This document shows, piece by piece, positions 33,384-42,359 of a stretch of 64,000 bases of DNA (positions are counted from its first letter, which is position 1; each line of letters begins with the position of its first letter). The DNA is from Paractinoplanes rishiriensis (GTDB lineage: Bacteria; Actinomycetota; Actinomycetes; Mycobacteriales; Micromonosporaceae). The notes below the pieces were generated by a model that was not told the origin of the DNA, did not search any database, and saw only the letters and a program-made list of their open reading frames with translations. Both the position numbers and the translations under genes were made by a program. The stretch is from positions 62,001 through 126,000 of the forward strand of contig NZ_BOMV01000051.1 in the NCBI RefSeq assembly GCF_016862375.1. Direction: 5' to 3'.

Positions 33384-34990
33384 AGCGCCGGAAAGTTGAT
33401 CTCTCGCAGGCCCCCGCCAATGTGGCCCGGGGTGTGGACGAGCGCTACCAGGCGGCCACCCCGCTCCGGGCGCTGCTCAACAAGGTCTTCCCGGACCACT
33501 GGTCCTTCCTGCTCGGCGAGATCGCCCTCTTCTCGTTCATCATCCTGCTGCTCACCGGTGTCTTCCTGACCCTCTTCTTCGACCCGTCGATGAAGGAGGT
33601 CCCGTACAACGGCTCCTACCCGGCGCTGCGCGGCACCATGATGTCCGCGGCGTTCGAGTCGTCGCTCAACATCTCGTTCGAGGTGCGCGGCGGTCTGTTC
33701 ATGCGGCAGATGCACCACTGGGCGGCGCTGCTGTTCATGGCGTCGATCGTGGTGCACATGGCGCGCATCTTCTTCACCGGTGCGTTCCGCAAGCCGCGCG
33801 AGGCGAACTGGGCGATCGGTGTCACGCTGTTCCTGCTCGGCTTCCTGGCCGGCTTCACCGGCTACTCGCTGCCGGACGACGGCCTGTCCGGCACCGGCCT
33901 GCGCATCGCGTCCGCGATCATGCTGTCCATCCCGGTGGTCGGCACCTGGGTCTCCGCCTCGATCTTCGGCGGCGAGTTCCCGGGCCACCTGATCATCGGC
34001 CGGTTCTACATCGCGCACGTGCTGCTCATCCCGGGTGGCCTGCTCGCGCTGATCAGCATTCACCTGGGCCTGGTCTTCAAGCAGAAGCACACCCAGTGGC
34101 CCGGCCCGATGCGGACCAACACCAACGTGGTCGGCGAGCGGATGTTCCCGCGGTACGCGCTCAAGCAGGGCGGCTTCTTCATGGCCGTCTTCGGCACGGT
34201 GGCGCTGCTGGCCGGCCTGTTCCAGATCAACCCGATCTGGCTGTTCGGCCCGTACCGGGCGTCCGAGGTGTCCTCGGCGAGCCAGCCCGACTGGTACGTC
34301 ATGTTCATGGACGGCCTGGTCCGGCTCATGCCGCCGTGGCAGATCTACATCTTCGACTACAGCATCCCGCCGCTGTTCTGGCCCGCGGTAGTCGGCCTCG
34401 GCGCGCTCACCACGGTGCCGATGTTCTACCCGTGGATCGAGGCCCGGCGCCTCAAGGACAAAAAGATCCACAACCTGCTGGAGCGCCCGCGCGACAACCC
34501 CGAGCGGGTCGGTATCGGCGCCATGTCGTTCACGTTCTTCATCGTGGCCACCCTGTCCGGTGGCAACGACGTGATCGCCGACAAGTTCCACATCAGCCTG
34601 AACGCGATGACCTGGGCCGGCCGGATCGGCCTGCTGGTGCTGCCGCCGCTGGCGTACTACATCTCGGTACGGATCTGCCTGGGCCTGCAGCAACACGACC
34701 GCGAGGTGCTGGCACACGGCGTCGAGACGGGCATCATCCGCCGCCTGCCGAACGGCCAGTTCATCGAGGTCCACCAGCCGCTCGGCCCGGTCGACGACCA
34801 CGGCCACCCGATCCCGCTCGAGTACGGCGGCTGGGTGGTCCCCAAGAAGATGAACCGGGTCGGCGCCCTGGCCCCGGCCGTGAAGGGCTTCTTCTTCCCG
34901 GTCGAGAAGCCGGCCGAGGCCCCGGTCTCACCCGGCATGCCGCCGGTCTCCGGCCGCGAGGAGCGCGAGGAGATCACCTCCGGCCGCTGA
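33380..34990 (+). CDS. qcrB: Cytochrome b subunit of the bc1 complex
   Basis: Integral quinol-oxidising subunit of 536 residues. Haem-ligand histidines lie in MRQMHHWAALLFMASIVVHMAR and in the helix with FYIAHVLLIPGGLLALISIHLG. The Qo-region GYSLPDDGLSGTG and the PDWY motif (SSASQPDWYVMF), the actinobacterial form of PEWY, are present. The C-terminal cytoplasmic extension is typical of the group. Start is GTG 33380. In mycobacteria this subunit is the target of telacebec-type inhibitors. Confidence 0.95.
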   Translation: MKRRKVDLSQAPANVARGVDERYQAATPLRALLNKVFPDHWSFLLGEIALFSFIILLLTGVFLTLFFDPSMKEVPYNGSYPALRGTMMSAAFESSLNISFEVRGGLFMRQMHHWAALLFMASIVVHMARIFFTGAFRKPREANWAIGVTLFLLGFLAGFTGYSLPDDGLSGTGLRIASAIMLSIPVVGTWVSASIFGGEFPGHLIIGRFYIAHVLLIPGGLLALISIHLGLVFKQKHTQWPGPMRTNTNVVGERMFPRYALKQGGFFMAVFGTVALLAGLFQINPIWLFGPYRASEVSSASQPDWYVMFMDGLVRLMPPWQIYIFDYSIPPLFWPAVVGLGALTTVPMFYPWIEARRLKDKKIHNLLERPRDNPERVGIGAMSFTFFIVATLSGGNDVIADKFHISLNAMTWAGRIGLLVLPPLAYYISVRICLGLQQHDREVLAHGVETGIIRRLPNGQFIEVHQPLGPVDDHGHPIPLEYGGWVVPKKMNRVGALAPAVKGFFFPVEKPAEAPVSPGMPPVSGREEREEITSGR

Positions 34991-35003
34991 TCTCAGCACC
35001 ATT

Positions 35004-35036
35004 CGAAAGGGCCCGCCCACACGGCGGGCCCTTTCG
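35004..35036 (+). terminator. Terminator of the ctaE-qcrCAB operon
   Basis: A perfect 14-bp inverted repeat, 35004-35017 with 35023-35036, 5-nt loop, starting 14 bp after the qcrB stop. Confidence 0.9.
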
Positions 35037-35158
35037 CCGCCCTGCTCCCGCATCCCGCGCGCGCCGCGCCAAGCGGCATCCGTCGCGGGCAGCGGGGCTC
35101 GGCCGGGGGCGCCATCCAAGGTGGCATGGCTTTTGCGTGATTGCGCCCGGGGGGAGGG

Positions 35159-35446
35159 TCAGTCGGCGGCGGGGAGGCCGATCGCGAAGGCGTCCTCGAG
35201 GTCGTGCTTCGAGTAGGCGCGGAAGGCGATGTGCGACTCGGTGTTGAGGACGCCCTCGGTCTTGGAGATCTTGCCGGCGATCACCTCGGCGATGTCGTCG
35301 AAGTGCGGGACGCGGACGATCGCGATCAGGTCGACGTTGCCGGCCACCGAGTAGACCTCGCTGACGCCGTCGAGGGCGGCCAGTGCCTCGGCCACCTCGG
35401 GGATCGAGTCGGTGGCGCAGTCGATGTGCACGATCGCGGTGTTCAC
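35159..35446 (-). CDS. Stand-alone Lrp/AsnC ligand-binding (RAM) domain protein
   Basis: A 95-residue protein equal to the C-terminal half of Lrp/AsnC regulators, with no helix-turn-helix. Typical features are AIVHIDCATDSIPEVAEAL at the start and VYSVAGNVDLIAIVRV, then the end FRAYSKHDLEDAFAIG. Such RAM proteins bind amino acids or modulate partners. Start GTG 35446 has GAGGAG 9 nt upstream. Confidence 0.88.
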   Translation of the reverse strand: MNTAIVHIDCATDSIPEVAEALAALDGVSEVYSVAGNVDLIAIVRVPHFDDIAEVIAGKISKTEGVLNTESHIAFRAYSKHDLEDAFAIGLPAAD

Positions 35447-35513
35447 CTTGGGGGCTCCTCGACGGTGAGAGCGGGTTTGGGCTGCGACCATGCTAACGGC
35501 GCGGCCGGGGCGG

Positions 35514-36347
35514 TCACACCTGGACCGTGAGGTTGCCGGGCGCGCGGATGGCGTCGACCAGAACTTCACCGGCCGCGACCACAGCGCCGGGCCAGACCAC
35601 GCAGCGGGTCACCGAGCCGGCGACCCGGGCCCCGGGGCCGATCACCGACTCGGTGACCGTGCCGGTGACCTCGGCGGTGGGGTCGGTCCGGCCCGCGGCG
35701 GCGTGCAGGTTGGCGGCCAGGTAGTCGGCCGGCGTCCCGGTGTCGATGTAGGTGCCGTCGAAGCCGATCAGTTCCAGCTCGCCGGCCGCCTCGGCGGGAC
35801 GCCACGCCGTGCGTACCAGCTCTGCCTTGGTCTCTGGAAGATCGCGGACGTAGCGCCAGGGCAGCAGCGAGAAACCGGCGAAGCGACGGCCGCCGAAACC
35901 GCCGCTCTGGCCGGGCGGCAGCGGACGGGTCAGCATCCGGACGGTCTCGCCGGACCAGCCCTCCAGCAGGATCGCGATGTCCTTACCGGGCTCGCGGGCG
36001 GGGTCGGCCAGGTAACCGTCCGCGTTGCCGATCAGCACGCCGCGGCCGTCCACCCAGGTCTTGAGGCGGGCCAGCCCGCCCGAGGTGCCGAGCGGGCCGT
36101 CCGGCTCCACCGAGAGACGGGTACGCGCGGCGACGTGCGCGACGATCTGGCCGGCCAGGTAGGCGGCATTCACCGCGACACTGTCCGGGCCGGACAGGCC
36201 CAGGCCGGACACCCGGGCCAGGGCGTGGTCGAGCAACGGGACGTTGCCGACCGGGCACAGTGCCTTGGGGACCGTCGCGGTCAGCGGGCGCAGGCGCTGG
36301 CCCTCGCCGGCCGCGAGGATGACGGCGCAGACGTGGTTGGGGGTCAC
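35514..36347 (-). CDS. NDP-sugar pyrophosphorylase-like nucleotidyltransferase
   Basis: A 277-residue protein with the signature LAAGEGQRLRPLTATVPKALCPVG of sugar-1-phosphate nucleotidyltransferases, a GPLGTSGGLARL segment and VLIGNADGYL where the metal-binding Asp is expected. The C-terminus has hexapeptide-like strands (VTGTVTESVIGPGARVAG) of a left-handed beta helix. Mannose- or glucose-1-phosphate are plausible substrates, but the sequence does not decide. Start GTG 36347 overlaps the NUDIX gene by 4 bp. Confidence 0.87.
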   Translation of the reverse strand: MTPNHVCAVILAAGEGQRLRPLTATVPKALCPVGNVPLLDHALARVSGLGLSGPDSVAVNAAYLAGQIVAHVAARTRLSVEPDGPLGTSGGLARLKTWVDGRGVLIGNADGYLADPAREPGKDIAILLEGWSGETVRMLTRPLPPGQSGGFGGRRFAGFSLLPWRYVRDLPETKAELVRTAWRPAEAAGELELIGFDGTYIDTGTPADYLAANLHAAAGRTDPTAEVTGTVTESVIGPGARVAGSVTRCVVWPGAVVAAGEVLVDAIRAPGNLTVQV

Positions 36348-36841
36348 GCCTTCGGTCCGATGCCGTAGCGGCCCAGCAGCAGGGCCGTGTTGACGGTGAG
36401 CGGGGGGAGATCGTCGATCGGGAACCAGGCCGCCTCCAGCACCTCGCCGCCGTCGACGCGCAGCGTGGTCCGGGACGCCGGCACGGAGCCGAACCAGACC
36501 GTGTCCACCACGCCTGCCATGTGGACGATCGCATTGGGCACGCCGGGGGTCAGGTCGGCGGGGTCGAGGCGTACGCCGGACTCCTCGAGAAGCTCGCGGG
36601 CCGCGCCGACCGCGGGATCCTCACGCTTCTTGAGCAGGCCGGCCGGAAGGCCCCAGCCGCGGTTGGGCGGCTGGCGGATCAGCAGCAGCGGGCCGTCCTC
36701 GGCGTCCGCGTCGCGGATGATGCAGACGGCGCCGACCAGGTATTTCGGGGCGACGAGGCGGGCCAGCCGATGGCGGGTGTGCCCCGGAAGGGAATAGAAG
36801 ACCTGATATGCCAGGCCACGCAACCGCCGAGGGAGACTCAC
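36344..36841 (-). CDS. NUDIX hydrolase
   Basis: A 165-residue protein with a perfect Nudix box: GLLKKREDPAVGAARELLEE followed by SG, satisfying Gx5Ex7REUxEExG. The N-terminal 35 residues are basic and hydrophobic (LAYQVFYSLPGHTRHRLARL). It likely hydrolyses a nucleoside diphosphate derivative; the fused-like partner next to it handles NDP-sugars, so a link is possible. GTG 36841 is preceded by TAGCCT 7 nt upstream on the minus strand. Confidence 0.9.
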   Translation of the reverse strand: MSLPRRLRGLAYQVFYSLPGHTRHRLARLVAPKYLVGAVCIIRDADAEDGPLLLIRQPPNRGWGLPAGLLKKREDPAVGAARELLEESGVRLDPADLTPGVPNAIVHMAGVVDTVWFGSVPASRTTLRVDGGEVLEAAWFPIDDLPPLTVNTALLLGRYGIGPKA

Positions 36842-36848
36842 GTAAGCA

Positions 36849-36854
36849 AGGCTA
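36849..36854 (-). promoter_or_regulatory. Likely -10 box of the NUDIX gene (leaderless)
   Basis: TAGCCT on the minus strand, 7 nt before GTG 36841. It lies in the short gap after the RSH gene. Confidence 0.45.
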
Positions 36855-36863
36855 GCGGTGCCC

Positions 36864-38660
36864 CTAGTCGGGGTGGTCGACCAGGGCGATGAGCTGCTCG
36901 ACGACCGCGTCCGGTTCGAGGTTGCGCTCGCAGACGGCGACCAGCATGGTCTCCAGGTCGGGGTAGCCCAGTTCCTCGGCGAGCCGGCGCAGCGGCACCT
37001 CGCTGGCCAGGCCGCGGTCGTGCTTGCGCAGGGTCAGGCCGATCGTGGCCCGGCCGAGTTTCACCTTGTCGGCGATGCTCATGCCGGGCTCGTTCTTGTC
37101 GTCGAAGTAGCGGTTGATCTGCAGTTGCGCCTGGCTGGACTTGACGAAGCCGAGCCACTCCTTGCGGGGGCCGCGGGGCGCGTTCGGCTCGACCTCGACG
37201 TGGCCGTCGGTCTCCGAGAAGATCTCGACCACGTCGCCGTCGCGCAGCGGCGAGCTGAGCGGGGCGAGCCGGCCGTTGATCGTCGCGGCCAGGCACTGGT
37301 CGCCCTGCTGCGGGCCCAGCTCGTAGGCCAGGTCGACCGGCGTGGATCCGCTGGGCAGCTCGAACGCCTGCCCGTGGGCGAAGACGGTGATCTGAGCCTC
37401 GGCCAGGTCGCACCGCAGCGACGCGAGGAACTGGGCCGCGTCGGTGGTGTCCTCCTGCCACTCCAGCACCCGCTTGAGCCAGGACAACTGGTCGGCGCCG
37501 GACGGGTCGGCGGTGTCGGCGACCTTGGGGTAGCGGTAGCTGGTGGCCACCCCGTACTCGGAGTAGCGGTGCATCGTCTCGGTGCGGATCAGCACTTCGA
37601 CCAGGCGCCCGTCCGGGCCGGTCACGGTGGTGTGCAGCGAGCGGTAGAGGTTGTTTTTCGGCGAGGCGATGAAATCCTTGAACCGGCCGGCCACCGGGCG
37701 CCACTGGCCGTGGATGGCGCCGAGCGCCGCGTAACAGTCGGTGGGCGGGCCGTCGACCACGACGGCGATGCGGGGAAGGTCGAACGGGACCGGATGGCCG
37801 CCGGCCACGGTGTCCTTCCAGATCGAGTAGTAGTGCCGGGGCCGGGGGGTGACCTCGGCCGTCACTCGCTGGCGGCGCAGGGCTGATCGGGCCTTGCTGC
37901 TGACCTCGGCGAGGTATTCGTTCCAGCCGGGCCGGTTGCGGACGTGGTCGTCGATCCGCGCGTACGAGTCGGGCTCGAGGTGGAACAGCACCACGTCGTC
38001 CAGGTCGCGTTTGAGGGCCTGGATGCCGAGCCGGTCGCAGAGGGGCACCAGCACGTCGAGGGTCGCGGTGGCGATCCGGGCGCGGCTGGCGGGGGAGCGG
38101 GCATCGAGCGTACGCATGTTGTGCAGCCGGTCGGCGAGCTTGATCACCAGGACGCGTACGTCCTTGCCGGCCGCCACGATCATCTTGCGGATGGTCTCGG
38201 CCTCGGCCGCCTTGCCGTAGAACGCCTTGTCGAACTTGGTCACGCCGTCGACCAGGTGGGTCACCTCGGGTCCGAAGTCGCTGTGCAGCGCCTCGAGTGT
38301 GTAGCTGGTGTCCTCCACCGTGTCGTGCAGCAGGGCCGCGACCAGGGTGGTGGTGTCCATGCCCAGCTCGGCGCAGATCTGCGCGACCGCCAGGGGGTGC
38401 GTGATGTAGGGGTCGCCGGACTTGCGCATCTGCCCGCGGTGCATGTTTTCCGCGATGGCGTAGCCGCGGCGCAGGACGCCGGGGTCGGCCGAGGGGTGGA
38501 TGCCGCGGTGCGTCTTGGTGAGACGCGAGACCGGGTCGTCGTCGTTGCCCGGAAAGCTCAGAAAGGACCGCAGTCGCTGGGAGAGCGTCAGGTCTGGTGC
38601 CGGTGAAGGGGTCGGGAGGGCACGTCCAAGGGCGGCGCCGTGGCCGGCGTCGACGTCCAC
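36864..38660 (-). CDS. Short RelA/SpoT homologue without ACT domain
   Basis: A (p)ppGpp enzyme of 598 residues. The HD hydrolase domain is intact: GQMRKSGDPYITHP (His88), HDTVEDT (His112, Asp113, Glu116, Asp117) and VIKLADRLHNMRT. The synthetase domain keeps YRSLHTTVTGPDG and VEVLIRTETMHRYSEYG, but the ATP-binding motif reads PRPRHYYSIWKD, where full RelA proteins have RPKHxYSIxxK. A TGS domain follows (ITVFAHGQAFELPSGSTPVDLAY), and the protein ends in a helical region without ACT, so it is about 200 residues shorter than RelA. Start GTG 38660 has GAGGGG at suitable distance. It resembles the second RSH of Streptomyces; it is probably not the main RelA. Confidence 0.88.
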   Translation of the reverse strand: MDVDAGHGAALGRALPTPSPAPDLTLSQRLRSFLSFPGNDDDPVSRLTKTHRGIHPSADPGVLRRGYAIAENMHRGQMRKSGDPYITHPLAVAQICAELGMDTTTLVAALLHDTVEDTSYTLEALHSDFGPEVTHLVDGVTKFDKAFYGKAAEAETIRKMIVAAGKDVRVLVIKLADRLHNMRTLDARSPASRARIATATLDVLVPLCDRLGIQALKRDLDDVVLFHLEPDSYARIDDHVRNRPGWNEYLAEVSSKARSALRRQRVTAEVTPRPRHYYSIWKDTVAGGHPVPFDLPRIAVVVDGPPTDCYAALGAIHGQWRPVAGRFKDFIASPKNNLYRSLHTTVTGPDGRLVEVLIRTETMHRYSEYGVATSYRYPKVADTADPSGADQLSWLKRVLEWQEDTTDAAQFLASLRCDLAEAQITVFAHGQAFELPSGSTPVDLAYELGPQQGDQCLAATINGRLAPLSSPLRDGDVVEIFSETDGHVEVEPNAPRGPRKEWLGFVKSSQAQLQINRYFDDKNEPGMSIADKVKLGRATIGLTLRKHDRGLASEVPLRRLAEELGYPDLETMLVAVCERNLEPDAVVEQLIALVDHPD

Positions 38661-38768
38661 TGGACACCCCCTCACCGCTCGGTCGCGCGGAGCCCGAGGG
38701 AAGCCGCGCGTGCCGCCTGGCAAATCGCCGTGAAGTCACCCGAACCGCGCCCGGAGAATTCACTTGCC

Positions 38769-40568
38769 TTACAGCCTAAGCGAGCGAGCGTCATCCGAAC
38801 GGTCAGTTACCGATGAGCGAACGGCCGAGTCTTTGCCCGAAGCAGCGGCCTCAGCCCGGTTGAGCAGGGCAGTAAACCGCGCGGCGCCACGAACCGGTGA
38901 CACCCAGTCGCCGGAGGTTTCCACCAAGCGGGTGTCGGCGCGTTCGAGCCACGCGAGGATGCGTTCGGTCTCCTCGGCCGAGGCGGCCGGCACCGGACCC
39001 GGTCCGGGTAGGACCGTCTCGGCGGTGAGGCGTACCGCATCCAATGTCGGCCGGGGATGCTCGCGCGGCGGCGAGGTGGCCGCGGCGGCGAGCCGGCCGT
39101 GCCGGACCACGACGATCTCCCACCCGCCGATGCCGTCCCGGCGGGCCGCCACCACCTCGGTGAGCCGGGTGATCGCGGCCAGCCGCTGCATGCGGACGGT
39201 GGCCCGGAGCAGCGCGATCAGCCGGGACCGGAGCACCGCGGCCTCCTCGTAGCGGCGGCGGTCGGAGAGCACGTCGATCCGGCCCATCAGGGCGCGGACC
39301 ACCGGCTCGGGGTCGCCGTGGATCGCGGTGCGGACCGGGCGGGCAGCGGTGATCGCGTAGTCCTCCGGGGTGATCTTGTGTTCGCAGGGTGCCGGGCAGC
39401 GGCCCATCTCGGCCAGGGCGCAGGCCGGCGTCGGGGTGCGCACCGAGAGGGTGTGCCCGCACTGGCGCAGTGGGACCGCGTCGTAGACCCCCGCGGCGGC
39501 CAGCTCGGCGACCCGCCGCGAGGAGAACGGGCCCAGGTATGCCGCGTCGTCGTCGACCAGCCGGCGGACCACCGACAGGCGGGGGTAGGCCTCGGCGGTG
39601 AGCTTGAGCCAGACCACCCGATCGGGATATTTCGACCGGCGGTTGTACGGCGGGGAGTGGCTCGCGATCAGCCGCAGCTCGCGGACCTCGGCCTCCAGGG
39701 AGTGGGCACACTCCACCGCCTCGACCCGGGTGGCGGCGGCCAGCATCTCGGAGATCCGGGCGCGTTTCTCGCTGGCGGTGAAGTAGCTGCGGACCCGGGT
39801 GGCGATGTCTTTCGAGGTGCCGACGTAGAGCGCGCGGTCGTCGGCGGCGCGGAACACATAGACCCCCGGCGCGTGCGGCAGGCCGTCGGCCAGGTGGCGT
39901 TTGCGCCGCTGGGTGGGGGTGACCGCGCGGGCGAACTCGATCGCGTCGCCCAGCGTGTGCACCCGGAAGCTGCCCAGCCGCTCGATCAGCCCGTGCAGCA
40001 CGTCGACCGTGGCCTTGGCGTCGTCGAGGGCGCGGTGGGTGGGCTGCACCGACGAGCGGAAGAACTGGGCGAGCGTGGCCAGCTTGCGGTTGGGCACCTC
40101 GTCGCGGGTCAGCGCCCGGCGGGCCAGCGCGGCCGTGTCGAGCACCCGGACCTGCGGCCAGGTGTAGCCGTGCCGGGCACAGGCGGCTTTCAGAAAACCG
40201 ACGTCGTACGGGGCGTTGTGCGCCACCAGGACCGAGCCGCGCAGGAACTCGAGCAGGCTGGGCAGCACCGCCTCGATCGGCGGCGCGGGAGCCAGCATGG
40301 CGTCGGTGATGCCGGTCAGAACCGTGATGAACGCCGGAATCCGTTCGCCCGGGTTGACCAAAGTCGCGAAGACGCCCAGTTCGTCGCCGCCGCGGACCTT
40401 GACGGCGCCCACCTCGGTGACCCCGGCGCCGTCGGCAGCACCGCCGGTGGTTTCCAGGTCGAGGACCACGAAAGTGGTGTCGGCCAGCGACAACGCCGCC
40501 GGATCGACCGAGCCGTCGGCGGTCAGGAGCGTGTCCAGAGTGCCCTGGACATATGCAGGTTGTGCCAC
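38769..40568 (-). CDS. DEDDh exonuclease fused to a GIY-YIG (UvrC-like) nuclease domain
   Basis: A 599-residue fusion known in actinobacteria (M. tuberculosis Rv2191, as I recall). Residues about 28-190 are a 3'-5' exonuclease of the DNA polymerase epsilon type: VVLDLETTGG (Exo I), AHNAPYDVGFLKAA (Exo II) and HRALDDAKAT (Exo III). Residues about 225-310 are a GIY-YIG domain with GVYVFRAADDRALYVGTSKDIATRV. A C-terminal cysteine-containing stretch (CGHTLSVRTPTPACALAEMG, then CPAPCEH) follows. It probably acts in DNA repair. GTG 40568 has TAATCT 7 nt upstream. Confidence 0.92.
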   Translation of the reverse strand: MAQPAYVQGTLDTLLTADGSVDPAALSLADTTFVVLDLETTGGAADGAGVTEVGAVKVRGGDELGVFATLVNPGERIPAFITVLTGITDAMLAPAPPIEAVLPSLLEFLRGSVLVAHNAPYDVGFLKAACARHGYTWPQVRVLDTAALARRALTRDEVPNRKLATLAQFFRSSVQPTHRALDDAKATVDVLHGLIERLGSFRVHTLGDAIEFARAVTPTQRRKRHLADGLPHAPGVYVFRAADDRALYVGTSKDIATRVRSYFTASEKRARISEMLAAATRVEAVECAHSLEAEVRELRLIASHSPPYNRRSKYPDRVVWLKLTAEAYPRLSVVRRLVDDDAAYLGPFSSRRVAELAAAGVYDAVPLRQCGHTLSVRTPTPACALAEMGRCPAPCEHKITPEDYAITAARPVRTAIHGDPEPVVRALMGRIDVLSDRRRYEEAAVLRSRLIALLRATVRMQRLAAITRLTEVVAARRDGIGGWEIVVVRHGRLAAAATSPPREHPRPTLDAVRLTAETVLPGPGPVPAASAEETERILAWLERADTRLVETSGDWVSPVRGAARFTALLNRAEAAASGKDSAVRSSVTDRSDDARSLRL

Positions 40569-40575
40569 GGCGGGG

Positions 40576-40581
40576 AGATTA
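40576..40581 (-). promoter_or_regulatory. Likely -10 box of the DEDD/GIY-YIG gene (leaderless)
   Basis: TAATCT on the minus strand, 7 nt before GTG 40568. The divergent NYN gene has GAGAAT 6 nt before its ATG. Confidence 0.5.
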
Positions 40582-40672
40582 GAGAAGGGGTACGACAGAA
40601 ACGGGCACCCGGCCGGAAAAGATCACTTGCTTCGACAAGCTTTTCCTCTGCCCACGGTGTGAGAATAGGTAG

Positions 40673-42043
40673 ATGTCCGAGCCCGCGTTCGCCAGCGACC
40701 GCCCCGATGAGGAGGCGGCGGTCCAGGATGCGGAGTTCGTGCCGGAGCCGGTTCTGCCCGAACCGGTCCGGCAGCGGATCACGGCGCTGGCCGCGGCGGC
40801 CCTGCCCGGCCTGCCCGGCGACGAGATCCCGGTGGCACTGCGCCGGGTCGCCCGGTTCGCCCCCAACCGCCGGGCCCGGCTCGGCGGCCGCGAGATCGCC
40901 GCCCAGCTCGCCGCCGACCCGCTGTTCCGGCAGCGGATCAGCACCCGGGTGGTGGCCGACGCGGGTGATCTGGGCGCCGCGGTGGCCAGCGGGGTGGCAC
41001 CGGCCGCGGCCGACCCGATCGAGGTGGCCGCCCTGGCCTACCTGGGCCGCCCCGAGGGCTGGCGGGAGCTGATCGAGGGCACCGGCGACGTGGTCCGGGC
41101 CGAGGCCGACAGCGCCGCCATCGCCGGCCAGATCCGGGACGCCGAGCATCGGGTCGCACGGGCCGAGCACGACCGGGCGGTGGCCAAGGTCGAGGCCGAC
41201 AAGCTGCGCGACGAACTGGCCCGGGTCCGCGAGGAGCTCGGCCAGCTGCGCGAGGAGGCCCGGGCGACGGCCAAGGCGCTGCGCGAGTCGCAGGCCGCGC
41301 AAAAGCGCGCGAGCGACCTGCTGGCCACGGAAAAGGGACGCGCGTCGCGCATTGCGGCCGATCACGATGCCGAGGTACGCCGTCTCAAGACGCGCCTGGC
41401 CGAGGCGGAGGGGCTGGCCGCCACCGGCAAGCAGAGCGCCAAGGAGGCCCGGGCCGCCGACGACGCCCGGCTCTGGCTGCTCATCGAGACGATCGGGCAG
41501 GCCGCCTCCGGGCTGCGCCGCGAGCTCGCCCTCGGCCCGGCCGACAAGCTGCCGGCCGACTTCGTGGCGGACGCCGCGGCCGACCGGCCCGGCTCGCCGG
41601 AGCGGTCCCGGGCCCGCGCCCAGGACACCGACGACCCCGGCCGGCTCGACCAGCTGCTGGCCCTGCCCCGGGCGCACCTGATCGTCGACGGCTACAACGT
41701 GACCAAGCGCGGTTTCGCCGAGATGTCCCTCGAACAGCAGCGCAAACGCCTGATCACCGGGCTCGGCGGGATCGCGGCGCAGACCGGCGACGAGGTCACC
41801 GTGGTCTTCGACGGTGCCGAGCGGGTGCACGGGCTGCCGCCGACGCCGCGCGGCGTACGCGTGCTCTTCTCCCGCAAGGGCGACACCGCCGACGAGCTGA
41901 TCCGGCAACTGGTCCGAGCCGAACCGGCCGGCCGGCCGATCGTGGTGATCTCCTCCGACCGCGAGGTGGCCGACGGGGTGCGCCGCCACGGTGCGTACCC
42001 GATGGGCGCCGACTCGCTTTTGCGCAGGCTGGCCCGCAGCTGA
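40673..42043 (+). CDS. NYN (YacP-like) domain protein with coiled coil
   Basis: A 456-residue protein. Residues about 1-150 form a helical domain (VRQRITALAAAALPGLPGDE, WRELIEGTGD). A long coiled coil follows at about 155-290 (AEHDRAVAKVEADKLRDELA and after). The C-terminal NYN/PIN-like nuclease domain at about 335-456 has LIVDGYNVTKRGF, VTVVFDGAERV and a VISSDREVADGVRRHG strand, with acidic residues for metal. YacP-like proteins are linked to RNA turnover. GAGAAT lies 6 nt before ATG 40673. Confidence 0.87.
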   Translation: MSEPAFASDRPDEEAAVQDAEFVPEPVLPEPVRQRITALAAAALPGLPGDEIPVALRRVARFAPNRRARLGGREIAAQLAADPLFRQRISTRVVADAGDLGAAVASGVAPAAADPIEVAALAYLGRPEGWRELIEGTGDVVRAEADSAAIAGQIRDAEHRVARAEHDRAVAKVEADKLRDELARVREELGQLREEARATAKALRESQAAQKRASDLLATEKGRASRIAADHDAEVRRLKTRLAEAEGLAATGKQSAKEARAADDARLWLLIETIGQAASGLRRELALGPADKLPADFVADAAADRPGSPERSRARAQDTDDPGRLDQLLALPRAHLIVDGYNVTKRGFAEMSLEQQRKRLITGLGGIAAQTGDEVTVVFDGAERVHGLPPTPRGVRVLFSRKGDTADELIRQLVRAEPAGRPIVVISSDREVADGVRRHGAYPMGADSLLRRLARS

Positions 42044-42118
42044 CGAATTTTTGTCGTACCCCTCGCTTAGCGTGACGGTTACCGATGGTGGTCGTCTCCA
42101 CCCGGGTGAGGAGGAGCA

Positions 42119-42340
42119 ATGATCGTCGACTGCGGTCGCTGCGCCGGAGTGTCCGACGCGTGCCGGGGTTGCCTGGTCAGCGCATTGATGGACACGCCCG
42201 ACGGCATCGCCGACCTGACGCCCGGCGAGCTGCGGGCGATCGAGACGTTCGAGCTGGCCGGCTTCGAGGTCGAACTGCTCGAGACACCGGATCCGCCGGT
42301 CGTGGTGCCGATGCTCCCGCGCCGCCGCGACGTGGCGTGA
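42119..42340 (+). CDS. Small cysteine-motif protein
   Basis: A 73-residue protein with CGRC and CRGC near the N-terminus (residues about 5-18), suggesting a metal site, followed by DLTPGELRAIETFELAGFEVELLE. A strong GAGGAGGAG ribosome site precedes the ATG. It lies between the NYN gene and the M48 protease gene. Function unknown. Confidence 0.82.
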   Translation: MIVDCGRCAGVSDACRGCLVSALMDTPDGIADLTPGELRAIETFELAGFEVELLETPDPPVVVPMLPRRRDVA

Positions 42341-42347
42341 CCCTCTC

Positions 42348-42353
42348 TAGGAT
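42348..42353 (+). promoter_or_regulatory. Likely -10 box of the M48 protease gene (leaderless)
   Basis: TAGGAT, exactly 6 nt before ATG 42360, just after the stop of the small cysteine-motif gene. Confidence 0.5.
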
Positions 42354-42359
42354 GTCCGG

